Shown here: in pieces, positions 44,921 through 51,742 of the stretch
How positions within the stretch are numbered: the first letter of the stretch is position 1
Layout: every line of letters begins with the position of its first letter
Assembly: GCF_000819785.1 (NCBI RefSeq)
Contig: NZ_CDBK01000104.1
Coordinates: 1 to 56,135 of the forward strand
DNA length: 56,135 nucleotides
Direction of reading: 5' to 3'
Source: Aeromonas caviae
GTDB lineage: Bacteria > Pseudomonadota > Gammaproteobacteria > Enterobacterales > Aeromonadaceae
The notes under the pieces: model-generated
Seen by the model: only the letters and a program-made list of their open reading frames with translations
What the model was told of the DNA's origin: nothing
Database searches by the model: none
Made by a program: the position numbers and the translations under genes

Positions 44921-44936
44921 TGGCACGACTTTTTCA
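44921..44936 (+). promoter_or_regulatory. Sigma-54 promoter of the candidate sRNA
   Basis: TGGCACG-ACTT-TTTCA matches TGGCACG-N4-TTGCW at every conserved position but one (G to T next to the -12 C). A T precedes it, as in the YTGGCAC consensus. The expected start is near 44947. Confidence 0.7.
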
Positions 44937-44946
44937 TATAAAACCG

Positions 44947-45022
44947 TACAACCCGATTTATCCCGTGCTCTCTTCAGTATTTGCTGAAGAATTGGTCAAC
45001 CACCAGGTTGACCATTTTTTTT
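44947..45022 (+). ncRNA. Candidate sigma-54-dependent small RNA
   Basis: A gene-less stretch of about 76 nt begins 11 nt after a sigma-54 -12 element. It contains an open 5' part with CCCGTGCTCTCTTC. A hairpin CTTCAG-TATTTG-CTGAAG (44972-44989) follows, then the terminator stem TGGTCAACC-ACCA-GGTTGACCA (44993-45014) and eight T. That is the normal build of an Hfq-type sRNA. The Qrr core, as I remember it, is not present, so it is not a standard Qrr. The alternative is that the hairpins only terminate the LON-domain transcript. Confidence 0.55.
44993..45022 (+). terminator. Strong intrinsic terminator
   Basis: A 9-bp perfect stem around ACCA is followed by T8. On the plus strand the only upstream gene is the LON-domain gene, 225 bp away. 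Confidence 0.92.
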
Positions 45023-45040
45023 ACCCAAAATCGGCCGGCA

Positions 45041-47116
45041 TCACCTGCAATGGCGGAGCAGGCAGCTTCGCAGCCTGGCAAGACTGATGGGTTTGGCCAG
45101 AAAATCGTTCATGCCCTGAGCAAGGCAGCGGGCCCTGTCCTCCATCATGGCATTGGCCGTCAACGCGACAATGGGCACCTCGCACCCCATGTCCCGTAGG
45201 CGCCGGGTCGCCTCCAGCCCATCCATCTGCGGCATCCGCATATCCATCAGGACAAGGTCCGGCTGCTGCTTCGCCACCTGTGCCAGGGCCTCCAGACCAT
45301 TGCCTGCCAGCCTCACCCTGCACACCAGCTTCTGCAGCATCAGGGATACCACCAGCTGATTGACCGGACTGTCTTCCACCACCAGCACATCCAGCTCCAG
45401 TCTGGCGCACTCTTCACTGCCGGGGGCGGTGGCCGGAGCACAGGGAGAGGCCATCCCGGGCAGCTCGAACCAGAAGCAGCTTCCCAGCCCAGGCGTGCTC
45501 TGCACGCAAATATCTCCCCCCATCAGCTGCACCAGCCGCCTGCAGATGGCCAGTCCGAGCCCCGAGCCGGAGAAGCGGCGGGTTGCCGAACTGTCGACCT
45601 GATAGAAGGGTTCGAACAGCAACGCCTGATCCTCGGTGGAGATGCCGATCCCCGTGTCGCTGACCATGACCCCCAACTTTTCCTCCTCCCAGGTCAACGC
45701 CAGACGCACGCTGCCGGCGGAGGTGAACTTCACGGCATTGCCAAGCAGGTTGCCTATCACCTGGGAGAGGCGGACGGCATCCCCTTGAAGGCGTTCGGGG
45801 AGCGTCTCATCCAGATGCCAGTGCAGTGTGATTCCCTTGGCACTGGCTTGTGCCTGCAAGGGCTCCACCAGGGCACGGCACAGCTCGGCTGGCTGAAAGG
45901 GTTCACAGTGCAGCGTCAGGGTATGTGACTCTATTTTCGAGAAATCGAGCACGTCGTCGATGATGGTCTGCAACAGATGCGCAGAGTGGGTGGCATGGCC
46001 GATGAGGGTCTGTTGCGGAGTGTCGAGCCGGCCGTGCTGCAGCAGATCCAGCATCCCCAGCACGGCGTTCATGGGAGAGCGGATCTCGTGGGTCATCATG
46101 GCGAGGAACTGGGATTTGGCACGGTTGGCCGTCTCGGCATCGTCCCTCGCCCGCGCCAGCTCCTGCTCGCGGCGGATCTGGCTGCCTATCTCCCGCGCCG
46201 TACCCCGATAGCCGAGGAAGCGGCCACCGGCATCATGGCAAGGCTCCGCATTGATCTCCATCCAGCAAGGCCCGCCCGCCAGCATCACCTGGGCCCGCAT
46301 TCCCCGCACCGGCAGATGGTGGGCGATCAGGTGCCGGTAGTGGCTCCAGGCCGGGTCCTGCTTGTCGTGGGCAAAATCATAGAGGCTTCTCCCCGTCTGG
46401 CGGGCCAGCACTTCCCCCTGATAGCCAGGTGCAGAGACATAGCTGAGCCTGTGCTGGGGATCGGTCTCCCAGAACCAGTCGGAGGCCATGGCGGCAAAAC
46501 TGCGAAAACGCTGTTCGCTGGCCTGCAGGGCCAGGGTCTTGAGGTCAACCTGTTCTTGCAGGCGAGCCCGATAGGCGATGTTGACCAGGGCCTGGGAGAT
46601 GAGCGGGCGACAACGCTGCATCGCCGCCTTGCTCTTGAGATCGAAGGTGCCCGCCACGCTGTGCCGGCAGATGAGCACACCGGAAAACCCCGGTCCCTGC
46701 AAGCCTGTCATCATGACGCTGGCCCAGCCCGGCGCCCCCGCCAGCGGCGCCAGCTCAGGCAGTTGGGCGGGATCATAGATGACCAGGGTCTCCCCCTCGA
46801 TGGCCCTGAAGAAGAGCGGTGTCAGCGACCAGGTCCGGCCCACCTCGTCCGGCTGGGTGCTCAGATGGGTGCTGCCCCCTACGGCCTCCCAGGCGACCAC
46901 GTCCGCCTGTTCGAATCCGATAAAGGGCTTGAGAGCAAGAATGAGACTCTCCAGTACCTGCTCCAGACTCTGGGCCTGTGCCAGGGTCGCCACCCCGCAC
47001 AGCAGGGCTTGGGACTCCTCCCGATATCTGGCCTCCCGCTCCCGGCAACGCATCAGCTCCACCAGCGTGGTTTGCAGTTTGTCACCCAGGGTTTCGAGTT
47101 CGCTATTGCCTATCAT
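45041..47116 (-). CDS. Hybrid sensor histidine kinase, partner of the FIST sensor (NahK/VpsS-like)
   Basis: The 691-residue protein has no membrane helix. It has an N-terminal coiled coil, a GAF-like region (about 45-200), a PAS domain (about 210-330, ASDWFWETDPQHRLSYVS) and a HisKA box MTHEIRSPMNAVLG with the phospho-His near 342. A HATPase (NLLGNAVKFTSAG, DTGIGIS, GSGLGLAI) and a C-terminal receiver with Asp near 623 (VLMDMRMPQMDG) follow. A receiver at the end means phosphate must pass to a separate Hpt protein. It lies 18 bp after the FIST gene in one operon, the arrangement of NosP with NahK in Pseudomonas and VpsS in Vibrio. Confidence 0.92.
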   Translation of the reverse strand: MIGNSELETLGDKLQTTLVELMRCREREARYREESQALLCGVATLAQAQSLEQVLESLILALKPFIGFEQADVVAWEAVGGSTHLSTQPDEVGRTWSLTPLFFRAIEGETLVIYDPAQLPELAPLAGAPGWASVMMTGLQGPGFSGVLICRHSVAGTFDLKSKAAMQRCRPLISQALVNIAYRARLQEQVDLKTLALQASEQRFRSFAAMASDWFWETDPQHRLSYVSAPGYQGEVLARQTGRSLYDFAHDKQDPAWSHYRHLIAHHLPVRGMRAQVMLAGGPCWMEINAEPCHDAGGRFLGYRGTAREIGSQIRREQELARARDDAETANRAKSQFLAMMTHEIRSPMNAVLGMLDLLQHGRLDTPQQTLIGHATHSAHLLQTIIDDVLDFSKIESHTLTLHCEPFQPAELCRALVEPLQAQASAKGITLHWHLDETLPERLQGDAVRLSQVIGNLLGNAVKFTSAGSVRLALTWEEEKLGVMVSDTGIGISTEDQALLFEPFYQVDSSATRRFSGSGLGLAICRRLVQLMGGDICVQSTPGLGSCFWFELPGMASPCAPATAPGSEECARLELDVLVVEDSPVNQLVVSLMLQKLVCRVRLAGNGLEALAQVAKQQPDLVLMDMRMPQMDGLEATRRLRDMGCEVPIVALTANAMMEDRARCLAQGMNDFLAKPISLARLRSCLLRHCR

Positions 47117-47134
47117 CTTGAATCCAGCACAATG

Positions 47135-48316
47135 TCAGCTCTCGAGGAAGATTACGCTCGACACCATGAGGTTGCCGTGTGCCAGCTCACCATGGGGTAA
47201 TCGTCCCTGTTCACCGAAGGTAAAGGGCGTGATGAAGGGGATCTCACCCAGCCTCTGACTGAATTGACTGACGATGTCCCCCAGCCTGTCCCCCAGTGCC
47301 AGCCGACAACCGGCACAAAACACCACCAGGGCGCCAAAGGGGCGCATATTGCTCGCCATGCCATATTCAGGCTCGATATTCACCGCATTCAGGCTGCGCT
47401 GCAACAACCCTTCCTGGCTGCTGTACATGAGCAGCAGCCGCTCTCCCAGTCGGGTCTCGGTAAAGAGGCGCAGCCCCTCCCGCGCCGTCACAGCCTCGGG
47501 ATGGGAGAGCTTGTAGTAGGGCAGGTCATCGAGCATGCCGACCTGACGGGCCAGTGGCGAAAGCGTCGTCTCCCTGAGGATGGGGCCCACCGGCCAGGGC
47601 GTCGCACGCTCGGTCCAGCGACCATAGACCCGGGCCGCCGGCTCGTGATCGATGGTCAGCACCTCCCGCCCGTCTATCCCGGTAATGATGCCGCGACACT
47701 CGGTGGGCACATAGCCTGAGTGAAACTGGAACGCCAGTTGGCAGTCGGGGTAAAGCACCGCCAACACGCACCCTTGTGATCCCTCTCCTTCGTCCCAGCA
47801 CAGCTGCCACTGCCCGGCCACGCCGTCGTCTGCCGCCGACCCGCCGACGACGGGAACGGTCGCGCCAAACTCGGCGTCGATCCCCGCGAGCACAGCCTCC
47901 TCCAGCCCCGGGCTGGTGTGCAGCAACACGAGCTGCGGCAGCTCTCCCGGTCGGCCACCATCGGCGATGGCGCGGCGCAGCAATGCCCGCACATCCGGTT
48001 GATCCCCCATCTGGCCAGCCACGCCATAAGCCCCCTTGTCATCATAAAGGGCGGCGACCGACAGGCTCCAGCCATGCCGACCATGATGGCCATCCTGGGT
48101 CAGGATACCGCCGCAGGAGCTGCAACCGATCAGCCGGGTATCGGGAAAACGTGCCTTGAGCGCACGGCGCAGTTCCGCCGCCTCGTGTGCTTGGGTAAAA
48201 TAGACCAGCAACAGCGATGGAACATGGGATGACTGGGCATGCAACCGCTCTGTAACTTGTTGGGCGGCCAGCGGGGTCGTCTCGGCAAGCGAGTGAGCCG
48301 TCAGGAAGTTCAACAT
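47135..48316 (-). CDS. FIST domain sensor protein (NosP-like)
   Basis: The 393-residue cytosolic protein has FIST_N (LIGCSSCGGILTQDG, VVGGSAADDGV) and FIST_C (LSPLARQVGMLDDLPYY; NMRPFGALVVFCAGCRLALGDR). FIST proteins encoded next to a hybrid kinase have been described as NosP, heme proteins that sense nitric oxide and control the kinase. I cannot identify the heme ligand from sequence here. It is the first gene of the operon with the kinase. Nitrate reductase, NarQP and a globin nearby fit an NO-related role. This function is inference from context. Confidence 0.85.
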   Translation of the reverse strand: MLNFLTAHSLAETTPLAAQQVTERLHAQSSHVPSLLLVYFTQAHEAAELRRALKARFPDTRLIGCSSCGGILTQDGHHGRHGWSLSVAALYDDKGAYGVAGQMGDQPDVRALLRRAIADGGRPGELPQLVLLHTSPGLEEAVLAGIDAEFGATVPVVGGSAADDGVAGQWQLCWDEGEGSQGCVLAVLYPDCQLAFQFHSGYVPTECRGIITGIDGREVLTIDHEPAARVYGRWTERATPWPVGPILRETTLSPLARQVGMLDDLPYYKLSHPEAVTAREGLRLFTETRLGERLLLMYSSQEGLLQRSLNAVNIEPEYGMASNMRPFGALVVFCAGCRLALGDRLGDIVSQFSQRLGEIPFITPFTFGEQGRLPHGELAHGNLMVSSVIFLES

Positions 48317-48429
48317 CGTCTCCTAGGGGTACGGAATGCTGGCATCAAGCAAAAATCATACCCTTATCAAACAATTACCTGGCCATGGAGACTAGAATGG
48401 TGCTCACTGGCCTCCCACGGGATCACTGC

Positions 48430-49353
48430 ATGTGGCAGAAAAATATCAATGACTTCGACCGGGTTGTCGCCATCGGCGGCGGGCACGGTATGGGCCGGGT
48501 GCTCTCTTCCCTGTCGTTCTTGGGATCCCGGCTGACGGGCATCGTCACCACCACGGATGATGGCGGCTCCACCGGACGCCTGCGCAAAAGCCAGGAGTGC
48601 ATCGCCTGGGGGGATCTGCGCAACTGCCTCAACCAGTTGGTGACCACCCCCAGCATCGGTAGCCAGCTGTTCGAGCACCGCTTTACCGGCCGCGGCGAGC
48701 TGGCGGGCCACAACCTCGGCAACCTGATGCTGCTGGCCCTCGACAACCTCTGCGTGCGCCCCCTGGATGCCATCCGGCTCATCAGCGACATGCTGGAAAT
48801 TGAACCCAATCTGCTGCCCATGTCCGAGCATCCCACCGATCTGTGCGCCCACACCGTCTGTGGCGATCAGATCCTGGGAGAGGTCTCCATCGATCAGCTC
48901 ACCACACCGCCACGGGCCCTGAGCCTGAAACCGGTCGTGCCCGCCACGCGCGAAGCGGTCGAGGCGCTGAGCCAGGCCGACATGATCATCCTGGGGCCGG
49001 GTAGCTTCCTCACCTCCATCATGCCTCCTCTGCTGCTGCGCGAGATTGCGGAGGCGATCCGCAGCAGCCGTGCCATCGTCGTGTTCATCAGCAATCTGGT
49101 GGACGAAGAGGGTCCGGCAGGCCAGTTGTCACTGTCCAGTCAGCATCGTTGGCTGGAAGAGCGGATAGGCAGCGGCCGGATCGATGCCATTCTGGCTCCC
49201 GAGGGCCCCCAGGTACCCGAGCTGCAGCACTGCCTCGTTCGGGCCGAGCTGGGTGAAGCAGCCCTCCCCCACCGCCACGACCGCCTCAAGCTGCGGCTGG
49301 CACTCGACACCGTGATCCTGAGCAGGCTTGGCGAGCGCGACATGGCGGGCTGA
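48430..49353 (+). CDS. yvcK: YvcK/YbhK (CofD-like) family protein
   Basis: This 307-residue protein of the UPF0052/CofD superfamily has the nucleotide-binding opening RVVAIGGGHGMGRVLSSL, GIVTTTDDGGSTGRLR, GDLRNCLNQL, GHNLGNLMLLAL and VPATREAVEAL, close to E. coli YbhK. Members bind UDP-sugars and affect cell-wall and carbon metabolism; no enzyme role is settled. The ATG at 48430 aligns with the YbhK start; in-frame ATGs at 48385 and 48397 (the latter with GGAG) would add 15 or 11 residues. In E. coli and Vibrio this gene neighbours moa genes. Confidence 0.92.
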   Translation: MWQKNINDFDRVVAIGGGHGMGRVLSSLSFLGSRLTGIVTTTDDGGSTGRLRKSQECIAWGDLRNCLNQLVTTPSIGSQLFEHRFTGRGELAGHNLGNLMLLALDNLCVRPLDAIRLISDMLEIEPNLLPMSEHPTDLCAHTVCGDQILGEVSIDQLTTPPRALSLKPVVPATREAVEALSQADMIILGPGSFLTSIMPPLLLREIAEAIRSSRAIVVFISNLVDEEGPAGQLSLSSQHRWLEERIGSGRIDAILAPEGPQVPELQHCLVRAELGEAALPHRHDRLKLRLALDTVILSRLGERDMAG

Positions 49354-49365
49354 TGCCCTTCTGGA

Positions 49366-49701
49366 TCAGTGAAACTGGGCCAGATGGGTGAAGACCTGGG
49401 GCAGGGAGTGCTCCAGCTCCGCCAGCAGTCTGCCGGCCTCTTGCTCATCTTCCCGGCGACAGGCGGACTCCAGATCCATCACCTGCTGATAGCTGGGTTT
49501 GGCGCCATAGCTGCCACAGGACGATTTCATGCTGTGGGCAACACGCGCCAGGGCTGACCAGTCCCGCTGCTCAAAAAGCGGTCTTAATTGGGCCAACTGC
49601 TCGCCTACCTCTTCGACAAACACCGAGATGACGACCGGCATCATCTCGTGACCGATATCATCTGCCAGTTGTCGCAGCACTTTCTGATCCAGCCACTCCA
49701 T
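49366..49701 (-). CDS. Hpt domain phosphotransfer protein, LuxU-like
   Basis: The 111-residue protein is a stand-alone Hpt domain. His56 in LARVAHSMKSSCGSYGA is the phosphorelay histidine (V. harveyi LuxU has ISHALKSSAASFGA near residue 58). QLADDIGHEMMPVVISVFVEEV resembles the LuxU [22 protein letters not shown] region. The size and its place next to yvcK match luxU of Vibrio. No LuxO gene follows. It is the obvious acceptor for the receiver of the hybrid kinase 2 kb away. AGGGA stands before the ATG at 49701. Confidence 0.82.
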   Translation of the reverse strand: MEWLDQKVLRQLADDIGHEMMPVVISVFVEEVGEQLAQLRPLFEQRDWSALARVAHSMKSSCGSYGAKPSYQQVMDLESACRREDEQEAGRLLAELEHSLPQVFTHLAQFH

Positions 49702-50001
49702 CTTCTCTTCCCTATGATGGTATTCAAACAGACCACAATATAGCGGACCCACAGCCCCGCTGTCACCCGCCCTTCGGGCATGCCCGTATCGCTCCGGATG
49801 CTCTTGGGACACCAGAATGTGAGCAGCTTCAAGTTATCGGTATGTCAGCCAGAATGGAGAGAGATAAAGGTTGTCACAAAATTAACATTAAAGTAACAAT
49901 GCAACCCATGAGAATGATGCGGCTCAGCAACACCTCTCTCATCCCTTTTTGCCTGTATGGCTGCTGCGAAGAACCAGGGTAGACATCTACCCTGGTATTT
50001 T
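49702..50001. other. Intergenic region with an orphan terminator
   Basis: This gap of 300 bp between two minus-strand genes holds an AT-rich block (49860-49905) with a promoter-like TTGTCA/TAACAA pair. About 70 bp further on the plus strand is a strong hairpin with a T tract (49973-50003). No ORF is convincing. It could encode a plus-strand small RNA, or the hairpin may only end the amidotransferase transcript. Confidence 0.4.
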
Positions 50002-50003
50002 TT
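49973..50003. terminator. Hairpin with T tract near the yafJ-like gene
   Basis: ACCAGGGTAGA (49973-49983) and TCTACCCTGGT (49986-49996) are exact inverses, followed by ATTTTTT on the plus strand. On the minus strand it overlaps the end of the amidotransferase gene by two bases, so it is either a shared terminator or the end of a plus-strand small RNA. Confidence 0.75.
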
Positions 50004-50799
50004 ATTTCTGGTTCAACAAGTTGGCTGCATTGCCATATTCCAGCTCGCCCAGCCTGAACAGGCAGAACTCCCCGGGCACCATCTTCACCCAATTCTCGTT
50101 GCCGGTGAGCGGCCGGGTGGCGATCAGGGTCACCACATCGTTCGGCGTGGTTTCACTCTGAAAGTCGATGGCCACATCCTCATCCAGCAGACGGGCTTCG
50201 CCAAAGGGAGCCCTGCGCGTCAACCAGTAAAGATTGTTGCTGCAATAGGTCATCACGAACTCTCCGTCCGACAGCAGCATGTTGAACACCCCGAGCCCGC
50301 GCAGCTCGTCGCACAGGGTCGCGAGGTAGCGGAACATGGCGGGGAAATTTGCCGGCCGTTTGGGGTACTTGTGCTCCAGCCTGTCGAGCAGCCAGCAGAA
50401 GGCGTGCTCGCTGTCGGTGTCGCCTACCGGGCGGTGCCGCCCCGTGGGCAGCCTCTTGTAACCGGTCAACTGGCCATTGTGGGCAAAGGTCCAGTAACGG
50501 CCCCACAGTTCGCGGGTAAAGGGGTGGGTGTTTTCCAGGGAGACACACCCCCGGTTCGCCTGCCGGATATGGCTGACCACGGCACGGCTCTTGATGGGCA
50601 GTGCCTGGACCAGCTTGGCGATGGGAGACTGGGCGCTGGGTTCGGGATCCTTGAAGGTGCGAAAACCCCGCCCCTCATAGAAGGTGATCCCCCAGCCATC
50701 CTTGTGGGGACCGGTCTTGCCGCCCCGCAGCATCAGCCCGGTAAAGCTGAAGCAGATGTCGGTCGGCACATTGGCACTCATGCCGAGCAGTTCGCACAT
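50002..50799 (-). CDS. yafJ: Class II glutamine amidotransferase (YafJ-like)
   Basis: The 265-residue protein starts MCELLGMSAN; Cys2 becomes the N-terminal nucleophile of the Ntn-type glutaminase fold. GLMLRGGKTGPHKDGWGITFYEG, SHIRQANRG, WTFAHNGQLTGYK and GDTDSEHAFC are the glutamine-binding segments. No synthase domain follows, as in E. coli YafJ, so the nitrogen acceptor is unknown. It stays next to gmhA and fadE as in E. coli. Confidence 0.9.
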   Translation of the reverse strand: MCELLGMSANVPTDICFSFTGLMLRGGKTGPHKDGWGITFYEGRGFRTFKDPEPSAQSPIAKLVQALPIKSRAVVSHIRQANRGCVSLENTHPFTRELWGRYWTFAHNGQLTGYKRLPTGRHRPVGDTDSEHAFCWLLDRLEHKYPKRPANFPAMFRYLATLCDELRGLGVFNMLLSDGEFVMTYCSNNLYWLTRRAPFGEARLLDEDVAIDFQSETTPNDVVTLIATRPLTGNENWVKMVPGEFCLFRLGELEYGNAANLLNQK

Positions 50800-50911
50800 A
50801 TACCATCCACTCCCTGAATGTCTTGACTCTGGTTTCGTCAATCAACCGTCACGGCTGGATGAGAGGGCCGGTATGGTCACCCATCCCCCCCTCTCAATCC
50901 CGGATCGTTGA

Positions 50912-51490
50912 TTACTTGGCCATCTCTTTTTCAACCAGCTGGATCAGGATGTGGATCACCTTGATGTGCACTTCCTGGATGCGGTCGGCATAACCGAAGT
51001 GCGGTACACGGATCTCCACATCGGCCAGACCAGCCATCTTGCCGCCGTCCTTGCCGGTCAGGGCAATCACCTTCATCCCTTTGGCACGGGCCGCCTCGAT
51101 GGCTTTGAGGATGTTGCCGGAGTTGCCGCTGGTGGAGATGCCGAGCAGCACGTCACCACGGCGGCCGACGGCCTCCACATAGCGGGAGAAGACATAGTCA
51201 TAGCCAAAGTCGTTGGAGACGCAGGAGAGGTGGCTGGGGTCGGAGATGGCGATGCCGGCATAGCCTGGGCGGTTCTCGCGATAACGACCGGTCAGCTCCT
51301 CGGCAAAGTGCATGGCATCGCAGTGGGAGCCACCGTTGCCGCAGGAGAGTACCTTGCCTTCCTGCTTGAAGGAGTCGGCGAGCAGCCTGGCCGCCGCCTC
51401 GATGTTTTTCAGATTTTGCTCATCTGCCAGGAACGCCTGAAGCACGCTGGCAGCCTCGGTCAACTCGTTGCGGATCAGTTCTTGGTACAT
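50912..51490 (-). CDS. gmhA: Sedoheptulose-7-phosphate isomerase GmhA
   Basis: GmhA starts ADP-heptose synthesis for the LPS inner core. The 192-residue SIS-domain protein (E. coli 192) shows [48 protein letters not shown] and the zinc-site region [36 protein letters not shown] aligns with the E. coli start, so the ATG at 51490 is chosen although its ribosome site is poor. Confidence 0.96.
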   Translation of the reverse strand: MYQELIRNELTEAASVLQAFLADEQNLKNIEAAARLLADSFKQEGKVLSCGNGGSHCDAMHFAEELTGRYRENRPGYAGIAISDPSHLSCVSNDFGYDYVFSRYVEAVGRRGDVLLGISTSGNSGNILKAIEAARAKGMKVIALTGKDGGKMAGLADVEIRVPHFGYADRIQEVHIKVIHILIQLVEKEMAK

Positions 51491-51673
51491 GGTTCTTGAA
51501 ATCTCGTCGTCCAACATAGGGTGGCGGCATTGTCGCACAAGCCAGTCCAATCGTCGCCCCCCGCCCGCCAAGATGGGGCGGGCAGCGCGTTATGCCGATC
51601 ACAGAGCCAAGGTAACGGGCTTGTAAACAGCTTGATAAGTTTGTGCGTATGAATTACAACAGAGGCCATATCC

Positions 51674-51690
51674 AACAGGTCAGACCTCTG
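51674..51690. promoter_or_regulatory. FadR-like operator upstream of fadE
   Basis: AACAGGTCAGACCTCTG contains the GGTCAGACC core of the FadR operator (AACTGGTCAGACCAGTT in E. coli). It lies 53 bp before the fadE start, where FadR would repress. Confidence 0.7.
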
Positions 51691-51742
51691 GATCAGTTAA
51701 CGCCAATTTCCCAACCTCGGCAATTCATGCAAGGAGCAAACA

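Noticed and set aside
44947..45022. Calling the candidate sRNA a Qrr
   Set aside because: The promoter and enhancer parts fit, but the conserved Qrr target-pairing core is not present, so only candidate sRNA is claimed.
44187..51490. A luxO gene to complete the relay
   Set aside because: No AAA+ sigma-54 activator with a receiver is encoded anywhere in the window.
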